DNA from: Holosporales bacterium
Lineage (GTDB): Bacteria > Pseudomonadota > Alphaproteobacteria > Paracaedibacterales > CANFPP01
DNA: 40,711 bases
Direction: 5' to 3'
NCBI GenBank assembly: GCA_947449005.1
Contig: CANFPP010000017.1
Location: 1 to 40,711 of the forward strand
This document shows positions 33,396 through 40,711 of the stretch, one piece after another. A model generated the notes under the pieces. The model worked only from the letters and a program-made list of their open reading frames with translations, was not told the origin of the DNA and made no database searches. A program made the translations under genes and the position numbers. Position 1 is the first letter of the stretch. The number at the start of each line of letters is the position of its first letter.

Positions 33396-35184
33396 AGCAT
33401 TTCAACTTATGTCGCAAATTATTAAATGTTTCGAATGGATTCGCATTATCCACAGTTCGAGCAAAGTAATTTTTTGCACTTGGAGAACCAGAAACACTTT
33501 CTAGATACTCGCTAATTTTCTGAACATTAACTGTTTGAATCATGTTTTTAATGGGATCAAGAGCCGAAGGAGCAATTGAAAAAGAACGCAAACCAATTGC
33601 TAACAATGCCATCGCTTCAAGAGGATTGCTGGCCATTTCACCACACAAACTAATGGGAACGTTTTCTTCACCACACAATGTAATAATATTTTTCAATAAC
33701 ATTAAAAATGCTGGAGATAAAACATCATGACGATTATTTGATTTTTCACTACTTCGATCGGTCGCATAGAAAAATTGAAACAGATCGTTACTACCAACGG
33801 AGATAAAGTCAACATATGGTAATAATGATGCAAGCTGATACGCTAACGATGGAACTTCTATCATAGCACCAACTTTGACAACTGCCGGAGTCTGATGACC
33901 TAATCTTGTCTCTCGATCCATTTCTAACTTAATAAGATTCTTAACCGCAATAAATTCAGAGACTTCTGCAAGCATTGGTATTAAAAGATACAAAACCGAT
34001 GGCTTGGCAACACTAGCTCGAATAAAGGCTCGAAGTTGTTGCCGCATTAAAGTAGGGCGTTCGAGAGTTAAACGAACAGAACGCCAGCTACCCACAACAG
34101 ATGATTTATCATCAGGCTTTCTTCCTGGTAAATAAGGAAGGACCTTATCTCCGCCAATATCAAGAGTCCGAAATAACACTGGCTTACCATCTGCCATCTC
34201 TAAGACATCTTGGTAAATTTCAGTTTGCATTTGTACGGTTGGAAGCTTTTCGCCAATCATAAATGGTATTTCGGTACGATAAAGGCCGATTCCAGTTACG
34301 AAAGGTTTTTTAAGAGCACCTAAATCGACGGCTAAATTCGCATTTACATGCAAATTAATTTTAACACCGTCTTTGCTAATAGCAGGCGTATCATCTAGTC
34401 TTGCTAAAACTTTATGTGTTTTTTCAAAGACGCGTTGATCAAACTGACGCACAGTACTATCAAGCGGACGCACATAAATCTTGCCAGCATCACCATCAAT
34501 TAAAATAGGATCTCCTGGATTCATCTTACTGAAAACATCACTAATTCCCCCAATAACAGGGATCCCAAGAGATCTAGCAACAATTGCAACATGTGACGTT
34601 TGGCCTGTGCCTTCCATAATAAGACCAACCAAATTTCTTCGATTATAATCAAGTAGTTCAGCGGGCCCCATGCCTTGTGATATCACAATCATAGGTTGGT
34701 CTGCGTCCTGGCTTTGAGAAGAATTACGAGGTGATAACTGCTTGAGAAGACGATGACTAAGATCAGCTAAATCATAAAGCCGCGATTGCCAAAAAGGATC
34801 CTTAGAAAATTGCTCTTTAATACCATCTAAAGTTGTTTCGATGGCCTGTTCTGCTGAAAGTCCCGTTTGAATGGCTTCAATAATACGCAACTGCCATCCT
34901 TTATCTTGGCTTAAGAGTTGGTACGTTTGTAAAACTTCCCATGTTTCACCTTCAAAACTATTTCGGCGTTCCAAAAGAAGGCTTTCGATTTCACCACGCA
35001 TACCTTCAAAAGCATCTTTTATGCGTTTTTTTTCATTTACACTGTCATGTGGTAAAATATATGGCTTTGCAAAGTGAGGCTGATGAAAGACACAGTAGCC
35101 CATTCCAATTCCAGGATTTAGACTAATTCCCTCCAAAAGCAAAGGAGCAGATACCCAACTTTCGAGGGCATTGCTAATCATCAT
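33367..35184 (-). CDS. ptsP: phosphoenolpyruvate-protein phosphotransferase (PTS enzyme I, GAF-less)
   Basis: This is a 605-residue enzyme that moves phosphate from PEP to HPr-type proteins. Order: an HPr-binding helical part (about 15-150), the swivelling His domain with active His198 in GTGQTSHVAIVARSLGIPV, and a PEP-binding barrel with LDIGGDKVLPYL, SVGSNDLFQFFYATDR and the CGEMA cysteine site. Its position after lysC is that of alphaproteobacterial ptsP (PTS-Ntr enzyme I), but that protein usually has a ~150-residue N-terminal GAF domain, which is absent here. Glutamine/2-oxoglutarate sensing through GAF would therefore be lost. The start overlaps the previous gene by 11 bases. Confidence 0.88.
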   Translation of the reverse strand: MMISNALESWVSAPLLLEGISLNPGIGMGYCVFHQPHFAKPYILPHDSVNEKKRIKDAFEGMRGEIESLLLERRNSFEGETWEVLQTYQLLSQDKGWQLRIIEAIQTGLSAEQAIETTLDGIKEQFSKDPFWQSRLYDLADLSHRLLKQLSPRNSSQSQDADQPMIVISQGMGPAELLDYNRRNLVGLIMEGTGQTSHVAIVARSLGIPVIGGISDVFSKMNPGDPILIDGDAGKIYVRPLDSTVRQFDQRVFEKTHKVLARLDDTPAISKDGVKINLHVNANLAVDLGALKKPFVTGIGLYRTEIPFMIGEKLPTVQMQTEIYQDVLEMADGKPVLFRTLDIGGDKVLPYLPGRKPDDKSSVVGSWRSVRLTLERPTLMRQQLRAFIRASVAKPSVLYLLIPMLAEVSEFIAVKNLIKLEMDRETRLGHQTPAVVKVGAMIEVPSLAYQLASLLPYVDFISVGSNDLFQFFYATDRSSEKSNNRHDVLSPAFLMLLKNIITLCGEENVPISLCGEMASNPLEAMALLAIGLRSFSIAPSALDPIKNMIQTVNVQKISEYLESVSGSPSAKNYFARTVDNANPFETFNNLRHKLKCFAKDNSVII

Positions 35185-36223
35185 TGCCTACACTGAGAAC
35201 AGAGGAATGATCACGTTTCAAGATGTAAGAATTGGCTTGAGCTACAAGCTCATTTATAATTTCTGATGTTGCCTGCTCTGATGTTACCATGCCAACGCTT
35301 TGTCCTGCCATTAAAGATCCATTTTCAACATCACCATCGATTACAGCGCTTTTTAAGGAACCTGCCCAAAAATGTTCGATAACCAATTGTGCTTCTTTTA
35401 AAGGAAGTTCACCGGAGTTGCAACGCAAAATAATTTCCGCTTGTATTTCATGGAATTTTTGAGTGGCATGATTCGCTAAGGCCCGCACAGGAATGACCGG
35501 AAAACGTGGATCAAGCTGAATCGAAGCAATTGCATCTCTGGCATTTGCTTTGAGAAATGCTTTCTTAAAATTAGGATGAGCTCTTGATTCTGTTGCGCAG
35601 ACAAATCGAGTTCCAAGTTGACATCCAGCTGCTCCCATTTCTAAGTAAGAAACAATTGCTTCGCCGCGCCCGATACCGCCTGCAACAAAAATAGGAACAT
35701 CTCTAACTTGTGGTAAAATTTCTTGAACCAACACACTCGTAGAAACGGGACCAATGTGCCCTCCCGCTTCATTACCTTCAATAACAAGTGCATCGATACC
35801 CATTTTAATCAGCTTTTTTGCAATTATAGTTGCCGGCGCAAAACCAATAACTTTTATTCCTGCACTTTTGATTTTGTTGATTGATTGAGCATTTGGCAAG
35901 CCGCCCGCTAAAACAACATGACTGATATTATGCTGACAACAAACATCAATAAGAGCCTCTAACTGGGGATGCACAGTTATTAAATTAACACCGAAAGGCC
36001 TAGATGTTATTTTTTTGGTTTTGGTAATTTCCTCGCTAAGTAAGTCAGGAGACATTGAGCCGCAAGCAATAACACCAAAACCACCTGCATTAGATATTGC
36101 AGCAACAAGCGTGCTATCAGACACCCAAGTCATTGCACCACCCATAATAGCGACATCTGCCCCCAAGAAACGAAGTCCTGAAGACCATAACTCTTGGAGA
36201 CGTTTTCCTGAAATATTAAGCAT
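35174..36223 (-). CDS. FMN-dependent TIM-barrel oxidoreductase, nitronate monooxygenase / FabK-like
   Basis: This is a 349-residue cytoplasmic flavoprotein. AIMGGAMTWVSDSTLVAAISNAGGFGVI opens the barrel. VIEGNEAGGHIG is the conserved loop with the catalytic-site His, and VFVAGGIGRGEAIVSYLEMGAAGCQLGTRFV holds the FMN phosphate-binding Gly-rich site. The C-terminal GSLMAGQSVGMVTSE resembles FabK enoyl-ACP reductases, which use the same fold, so fatty-acid synthesis is as likely as nitronate oxidation. Deciding needs a check for another enoyl-ACP reductase (FabI) in the genome. It sits between lysC and ptsP, in a tight run (2-base gap to lysC, 11-base overlap with ptsP). Confidence 0.85.
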   Translation of the reverse strand: MLNISGKRLQELWSSGLRFLGADVAIMGGAMTWVSDSTLVAAISNAGGFGVIACGSMSPDLLSEEITKTKKITSRPFGVNLITVHPQLEALIDVCCQHNISHVVLAGGLPNAQSINKIKSAGIKVIGFAPATIIAKKLIKMGIDALVIEGNEAGGHIGPVSTSVLVQEILPQVRDVPIFVAGGIGRGEAIVSYLEMGAAGCQLGTRFVCATESRAHPNFKKAFLKANARDAIASIQLDPRFPVIPVRALANHATQKFHEIQAEIILRCNSGELPLKEAQLVIEHFWAGSLKSAVIDGDVENGSLMAGQSVGMVTSEQATSEIINELVAQANSYILKRDHSSVLSVGNDD

Positions 36224-36225
36224 TA

Positions 36226-37449
36226 TTAATGTGAGTCAAAATCAAGATTATAAGCAGTGTGAAGGGCACACATTGCTAAAGGTGTGTGCTGATGAGGGAT
36301 GATAACGCTAATTTTAATTTCAGAGGTCGAAATCAATTGAATATTTATTCCTTTTTCAGCCAATGTTTTAAAGAGTACACTCGCAATTTCTAAATTACTA
36401 CGCATACCAACACCTATAACAGATATCTTAACAATACTACGATCAATTAAGATATCCAAAAATCCAACTTTCTCTTTAATATCTTCCAATAAAGTGACGA
36501 CTCTTTCAATATCTGATTTTTGAGTCGTAAAAGTTAAATCAGCCCGACCTTCATGGGATAAATTTTGTACGATCATATCAATATGAATTCGCTCATCGGC
36601 TAATGCCCCAAAAATTTGCGCGGCCATCCCAACTTCATCAGGAACCGCAACTAGCGTCACCTTCACCTCATCTTGATTGTGAACAATGCCGCTAACCAAA
36701 GCCTTTTCCATAAGATCCCTCTCATATATTACATTCGTACCAGGAGCATCAACAAAGCTTGATAAAACTCGAAGAGGAATACGATGTTTCATCGCCAATT
36801 CAACTGATCGTGCTTGCAACACCTTTGCTCCCTGGGCTGCCATCTCAAACATCTCTGCATACGTTATTGTATCTAGCTTACGAGCTTTCGGAACAAGCCT
36901 CGGGTCCGCTGTGTAAACCCCTTCAACATCTGTATAGATATTACAATAATCTGCCTTTAAAGCAGCGGCTAATGCAACTGCAGTTGTATCAGAACCACCA
37001 CGACCCAATGTCGTTAAACGCCCTTGCGGCGAGAGCCCTTGAAATCCTGCGATAATAGGGACGCAATTTTCCTTCAAACAGGCCTCAAGCTCTTCAGTCT
37101 GAATGCTCGTTATTCGTGCGTTTGTAAATCCAGAATCTGTTAGAATTGGTATTTGCCACGACAAAAAAGATCGTGCAGGAATACCAATTTGATTTAAAGC
37201 CATCGCCAAAAGACCAGAGGTCACTTGTTCCCCTGAAGATAAAACCGTATCGTGCTCAGGTGTTACATGATTTGGATTTAAAGCATGCGTATAAGAAAGC
37301 AACAGATTTGTGATGCCAGCCATTGCAGAAACAACCAGAATAACTTGATTATTTTGAGCGATTTCTTGTTTTACTTTTATGGCAACATGCTCAAGGCGCT
37401 CTATATTAGCAACCGAAGTACCACCAAACTTTAAAACAATGCGACTCAT
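36226..37449 (-). CDS. lysC: aspartate kinase
   Basis: This 407-residue enzyme phosphorylates aspartate, the first step to lysine, threonine, methionine and diaminopimelate for peptidoglycan. The N-terminal kinase motif IVLKFGGTSVAN (4-15), LTTLGRGGSDTTAVALAAAL and YTDVEGVYTADPRLV are intact. Two C-terminal ACT domains follow, with VTLVAVPDEVGMAAQIF and ISVIGVGMRSNLEIAS, which give feedback control. Length matches the single-chain bacterial form. It is divergent from ubiG, a common alphaproteobacterial neighbourhood. Confidence 0.95.
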   Translation of the reverse strand: MSRIVLKFGGTSVANIERLEHVAIKVKQEIAQNNQVILVVSAMAGITNLLLSYTHALNPNHVTPEHDTVLSSGEQVTSGLLAMALNQIGIPARSFLSWQIPILTDSGFTNARITSIQTEELEACLKENCVPIIAGFQGLSPQGRLTTLGRGGSDTTAVALAAALKADYCNIYTDVEGVYTADPRLVPKARKLDTITYAEMFEMAAQGAKVLQARSVELAMKHRIPLRVLSSFVDAPGTNVIYERDLMEKALVSGIVHNQDEVKVTLVAVPDEVGMAAQIFGALADERIHIDMIVQNLSHEGRADLTFTTQKSDIERVVTLLEDIKEKVGFLDILIDRSIVKISVIGVGMRSNLEIASVLFKTLAEKGINIQLISTSEIKISVIIPHQHTPLAMCALHTAYNLDFDSH

Positions 37450-37539
37450 ATGCTAGCTTATGATAAGATTAAAAATAAATGGATAATAATTCTCACATTA
37501 AAGAGAGATCAAATAAGACGCAAGAGATGAAGTAACAAG

Positions 37540-38271
37540 ATGACCAATACCATTTCCTCAGTCGCCACTCATGAAATTGAACAATTCAGCAAGGTTGCTG
37601 AACATTGGTGGAACGAGGACGGCCCATTTAAACCTCTGCACCGTTTAAATCCTGTTCGGCTGCTCTATATCCGCGATAGTCTTCTTAATCATTTTAAACT
37701 TACCAACCAATCTACTCCATTAGCTGGATTAAAAGTTCTCGATATCGGATGTGGCGGCGGCTTGCTCTCTGAGCCTTTAGCCAGAATGGGCGCAAATGTC
37801 ACAGCCATCGATGCAAGCCCTGAGACCATTGAAATCGCAAAAGCGCATGCCGCCTCTATGGGGCTTGCAATTGATTATCGTTGCTTAGCCCCTGAAGCAT
37901 TAATTAATGAACAATTTGATGTCGTTTTTGCTTTAGAGATTGTCGAACATGTCGCTGATGTCGCTGGGTTTTTAGAATCTTGCGCCAGACTCGTTAACCC
38001 TAATGGTACTTTGTTTTTATCAACATTAAGCCGTACCTGGCCCTCATATCTGGCCGCAATTGTCGCCGCAGAAAATATTCTTGGATGGGTTCCCAAAGGA
38101 ACGCATGATTGGGATAAGTTTTTAATGCCGGCTGAGCTCGCTCAACACTTACGCACTTTAGGTTTCGAGTTTCAAGATCTGGCAGGCTTTAGCTTCAATC
38201 CCTTAAAGAACGAGTGGAAACTTTCATCAGACTTAAATATCAATTATATCGGCTATGCTGCTAGAGTGTAA
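37540..38271 (+). CDS. ubiG: ubiquinone biosynthesis O-methyltransferase UbiG
   Basis: This is a 243-residue SAM-dependent methylase of both O-methylation steps in ubiquinone synthesis. The N-terminal region EIEQFSKVAEHWWNEDGPFKPLHRLNPVRL is the UbiG mark. The SAM-binding motif LDIGCGGGLLSEPLARMG, acidic VTAIDASPE and motif III FALEIVEHVAD follow. The C-terminal membrane-association insert LSTLSRTWPSYLAAIVAAE is present. It shows that aerobic respiration with ubiquinone is retained, in line with the ccm genes. Its stop lies 2 bases from the stop of the convergent 321-residue gene. Confidence 0.95.
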   Translation: MTNTISSVATHEIEQFSKVAEHWWNEDGPFKPLHRLNPVRLLYIRDSLLNHFKLTNQSTPLAGLKVLDIGCGGGLLSEPLARMGANVTAIDASPETIEIAKAHAASMGLAIDYRCLAPEALINEQFDVVFALEIVEHVADVAGFLESCARLVNPNGTLFLSTLSRTWPSYLAAIVAAENILGWVPKGTHDWDKFLMPAELAQHLRTLGFEFQDLAGFSFNPLKNEWKLSSDLNINYIGYAARV

Positions 38272-38273
38272 CC

Positions 38274-39239
38274 TTACTTAGCTTTATCCCAAACAGCACA
38301 AAGATCTGGAACTACTGCTTTTAAACAACCGTAAATTCTTGAAAAACGATCGGGATGAATATTAACAGAACGAGAAATATCAACCCTGTTCTTGGACTTA
38401 TAAAGATAAAATAAAATCCACGGCAACTCTTTATCATTAAGTTTTGGTGTTCGCTTATAGCTTTGTCTTTTATCTTCATAAGATAAAGCAAATCCTTCGT
38501 TTAATATGTTGCTTTTTTGCTTAACGGTTAATCCCTCCATTTCTATTTCGCTCGGAGGATATAGAATTTTGCCGGTCGCATCAAAGATAGGTTTAGCAAC
38601 TCCATCTTGTAAAGGTAGAGCGCCTTCAGTCTCAAAAAAAATCTCTAAAAATTTTTGATCCATTTTCAATACATTTGCTTTCGTGCGAAGATTTTTTTCA
38701 GTCACTTTTCTTGCAGCACCTAAGTGCTTGTAGAGAGCAATCCATTGTAACTTGACATTGGCGGTGTTAATCCCGCCTTTCTCTCTCCAAGTGAAACATG
38801 CGATCTTTAGGATTTTCCGCTTTTGCTCGATTGTTAATTCTTCCATGTCTGCATCGCTTGGAGGACCTACAATTTGTCCATTTGCACTAAACATCGGCCT
38901 AGGAAGCGTTAATTTCTCGGCAGTGCATGACTCCATTATAGGGTCAGGCACAATATCTGTAATCGTACTTTCCACTCTCCTTTGCGGAAGAAAAAAAGCC
39001 TCAATAGTTGCGTCATCTTCTCTTTTGCGTTTTGCGAAATACTCTGCAGGATTTTCATCAAAAGCAGGGTCAAATAGAATAGCCTCAAGATCTTTTTCAT
39101 TCCCAACTCCATAAGTTTGATAAAGACTGTTGGGCGCAATCGGAGAAAAAGAATGATCATCAAATGGAATAAATAGATCTGTTGATGCCTGAACATCTAA
39201 AGTTATAAGACCAACCAAAACAATTAGGGTTTTTCGCAT
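38274..39239 (-). CDS. exported protein with an internal duplication, unknown function
   Basis: No family is recognised. It has 321 residues and a signal peptide, MRKTLIVLVGLITLDVQAS. The mature protein has two diverged copies of an ~80-residue unit: 114-200 (PMFSANGQIVGPPSDADMEELTIEQKRKIL...WIALYKHL) and 216-302 (PIFDATGKILYPPSEIEMEGLTVKQKSNIL...WILFYLYK). Each unit joins a short beta-like PxFxAxGxIxxPPS lead to a helical part that looks like a small helix-turn-helix (ISRSVNIHPDRFSRIY in copy two). DNA binding is improbable for an exported protein unless it enters a host. A TTAA-N7-TTAA box lies 52 bases before the ATG, as for the P family. Confidence 0.7.
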   Translation of the reverse strand: MRKTLIVLVGLITLDVQASTDLFIPFDDHSFSPIAPNSLYQTYGVGNEKDLEAILFDPAFDENPAEYFAKRKREDDATIEAFFLPQRRVESTITDIVPDPIMESCTAEKLTLPRPMFSANGQIVGPPSDADMEELTIEQKRKILKIACFTWREKGGINTANVKLQWIALYKHLGAARKVTEKNLRTKANVLKMDQKFLEIFFETEGALPLQDGVAKPIFDATGKILYPPSEIEMEGLTVKQKSNILNEGFALSYEDKRQSYKRTPKLNDKELPWILFYLYKSKNRVDISRSVNIHPDRFSRIYGCLKAVVPDLCAVWDKAK

Positions 39240-39291
39240 ACAATATTCTCATCACATTAGATGTCCTTACCTAAGCTTTAGTGTAGATCTG

Positions 39292-39306
39292 TTAAACATT
39301 AGTTAA
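39292..39306 (-). promoter_or_regulatory. perfect TTAA-N7-TTAA box upstream of the 321-residue gene
   Basis: In the coding sense TTAACTAATGTTTAA ends 52 bases before the ATG. The half-sites are perfect, but the central seven bases differ from the P-family boxes, which argues that the TTAA ends are the conserved part. TACACT, a possible -10, follows within 12 bases. Confidence 0.5.
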
Positions 39307-39431
39307 CAACCTCTAGAAAAAATGACGGGTAATAAAATCTTTCATGAATGCAGATTGATTAGATTTTTAGGGAATCTGACTTCTCAAGCGGATATTTAAA
39401 ACAAAGAACATCTTAAATTTATATAGGTATA

Positions 39432-39446
39432 TTAATCGTTTATTAA
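39432..39446 (+). promoter_or_regulatory. perfect TTAA-N7-TTAA box upstream of the repeat-protein gene
   Basis: TTAATCGTTTATTAA ends 51 bases before the ATG at 39498. The core TTAATCGTTTATT is identical to the P4 box. TAGAAT, a good -10 candidate, starts 12 bases after the box. Confidence 0.55.
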
Positions 39447-39497
39447 CTTTGTTTGTTTAGAATTAATACTACAAACTCTTTAAAAAACAGGTTTTTC

Positions 39498-40711
39498 ATG
39501 AAACGTACATCTATAAAATTCATAGCTTTAATGTTAAGCTTAGGTGCTACTGACTCCTACGCAACAACGACTGTGGCATCAACACCACTTCCAAAAATAT
39601 TAGATTCGCAGTATGCAGATGCCGTTATTAACGCATTAACAAATTCTCCTGCAAAATCTCTTAATGATGCATTTGCAAGGGGTAAATCAGTCGTTCAGAA
39701 TCCTGCAGGTTCAGGAGCGGTGATTTGTATTCAAAAAACACCAAATGGGCAACTTTTCCGATCTCATTCAATAAACTCAGGCTTAAGTGGCATTGTGACA
39801 TTGCCTCAGGATATTCAGGCGTATAGTGATCTTTTTTCACGAGTTGTTAATGATCCATTCGTCCTTGATCTACCAGCAGACCCAAACAATCCGCAAGGTC
39901 CCACAGTACCTTTTCCAGGAAAAATATTTTATAAAGATGATGAAGGATTCTGTATTGCGCGTTATGCACAATCAACACCGCCAACGGATGCTGATTATCC
40001 AGGATTAGTGCTCAATTATACAGGGCAACAAAATGCATCAATGTATGGAATATTTTTACAAGGCTCACATATCACTCCATCAACAACCGGTGCTATCGTA
40101 TGTATAGAAAACACCCCAGAGGGACTTTATAGATCAACATCAACAAGCCCAACTGCAAGTGGGCTACTGACGTTGCAACAAGATATTACAGCATTCACAT
40201 CTTTACTGGGCAAAAAAAGAGGCGACAGTTTCACTTTACAAATCCCAGAAAATGCGGATGGAACAGGTTCTCAAACGTCACTTATTGGTCGAATTATTTA
40301 TGCAGATAACAATGCTAGCAGATATTGCATGGCACGTTATGCAACATCAACACCAGCACCTATAACTCCAGCGCCTGTGGCAGCAACTCCTGCTCCAGTG
40401 GCAACCCCAACGCCAGCGCCTGCGGCAGCAACTCCTACTCCAGTAGCAGCACCAACTCCAGCTTCAGCGCCTGCGGCAGCAACTCCGGCTCCAGTGGCAG
40501 CACCAACGCCAGCCCCAGCGCCTGCGGCAGCAACTCCGGCTCCAGTGGTAGCACCAAAACCAGCTCCAGCGCCTGTGGCAGTAACCCCTACTCCAGTGGC
40601 AGCACCAACGCCAGCTCCAGCACCTGCGGCAGCAACTCCGGCTCCAGTGGCAGCACCAACGCCAGCTCCAGCACCTGCGGCAGCAACTCCGGCTCCAGTG
40701 GCAGCACCAAC
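39498..40711 (+). CDS. exported two-repeat protein with Pro/Ala/Thr-rich repeat tail (partial, runs off window)
   Basis: The frame stays open for 404 codons to the window end. The ATG has ACAGG 6 bases upstream. A signal peptide covers residues 1-22 (SIKFIALMLSLGATDSYA). Two homologous ~88-residue units follow. Unit one (73-160) contains GAVICIQKTPNGQLFRS, TLPQDIQAYSDLF and FCIARYAQSTP. Unit two (198-286) contains GAIVCIENTPEGLYRST, TLQQDITAFTSLL and YCMARYATSTP. Each has two cysteines exactly 75 residues apart (77/152 and 202/277), probably a disulfide. From residue ~287 a low-complexity Pro/Ala/Thr/Val tail begins, built of 17-residue repeats. Such tails act as cell-wall or surface spacers. 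It is likely a surface or secreted protein; family unknown. Confidence 0.8.
   Translation, partial: MKRTSIKFIALMLSLGATDSYATTTVASTPLPKILDSQYADAVINALTNSPAKSLNDAFARGKSVVQNPAGSGAVICIQKTPNGQLFRSHSINSGLSGIVTLPQDIQAYSDLFSRVVNDPFVLDLPADPNNPQGPTVPFPGKIFYKDDEGFCIARYAQSTPPTDADYPGLVLNYTGQQNASMYGIFLQGSHITPSTTGAIVCIENTPEGLYRSTSTSPTASGLLTLQQDITAFTSLLGKKRGDSFTLQIPENADGTGSQTSLIGRIIYADNNASRYCMARYATSTPAPITPAPVAATPAPVATPTPAPAAATPTPVAAPTPASAPAAATPAPVAAPTPAPAPAAATPAPVVAPKPAPAPVAVTPTPVAAPTPAPAPAAATPAPVAAPTPAPAPAAATPAPVAAP
40452..40711 (+). repeat. in-frame 51-bp minisatellite
   Basis: Five full units start at 40452, 40503, 40554, 40605 and 40656, with a sixth cut by the window end. Each encodes 17 residues of the type PTPAPAPAAATPAPVAA. 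Units four and five are identical, while the third is the most diverged (K, V changes). Shorter degenerate units, one of 45 bp, precede from about 40350. The unit length is a multiple of three, so copy-number changes keep the frame. Confidence 0.9.

Noticed and set aside
40452-40711. Regular ~51-bp repeats as a possible CRISPR array
   Set aside because: There are no unique spacers between units; the whole unit repeats in frame and encodes a Pro/Ala/Thr stalk.

Overview
The window looks like chromosome of a low-GC alphaproteobacterium with a reduced, host-associated style of genome. The evidence is the alphaproteobacterial-type gene set and order (ubiG next to lysC and a ptsP-like gene, hslVU, an EipB homologue, System I cytochrome c maturation), the many Sec-exported proteins without known relatives, short palindromic repeats in the gaps, toxin-antitoxin modules and an insertion-sequence end. 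Holosporales or Rickettsiales-like endosymbionts fit best, but no 16S rRNA or other decisive marker is present, so the lineage is an inference.

Layout. 1-140: end of an IS30-type transposase. 166-3307: exported trypsin-like protease converging on two overlapping TrpX-type binding-protein genes. 3638-6737: EipB homologue, VOC protein, tRNA-Arg(CCU), UDP-glucuronate 4-epimerase and a Sel1-repeat protein. 6742-9019: cvpA, rnhA and ispH on the minus strand. 9087-12185: exported patatin phospholipase, divergent from an aminopeptidase P. 12182-14818: a very large exported protein (P1). 14999-18095: hslU, hslV and a Bcr/CflA-type MFS exporter. 18372-19694: HIT protein, rpiB, dedA. 19815-23533: cytochrome c maturation genes ccmC, ccmD, ccmE and a fused ccmF-ccmH. 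23708-29104: three tandem exported proteins (P2, P3, P4) homologous to P1. 29170-31392: ABC exporter, cyaY, tRNA-Ala(GGC). 31533-32872: two small toxin-antitoxin-like modules (Panacea plus a membrane peptide; RelB plus a shortened RelE). 32877-38271: A24 prepilin peptidase-like gene, PTS enzyme I, FabK/nitronate monooxygenase-like gene, lysC and ubiG. 38274-40711: an exported protein with an internal duplication, and an exported two-repeat protein with a Pro/Ala/Thr-rich 51-bp minisatellite running off the window end.

The most striking pattern is regulatory. Six genes for exported proteins (P1-P4, the 321-residue protein and the repeat protein at 39498) each carry a 15-bp box of the form TTAA-N7-TTMA placed 51-54 nt before the chosen start codon. 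In form it resembles the CtrA recognition sequence TTAA-N7-TTAA. A perfect TTAA-N7-TTAA also lies between the patatin gene and pepP. This suggests a co-regulated, possibly cell-cycle- or development-controlled set of secreted proteins. P1-P4 define a paralogous family with a C-terminal module marked by GGTFG and HQxNCAV motifs. I do not recognise this family, and it is the best candidate here for an undescribed system.
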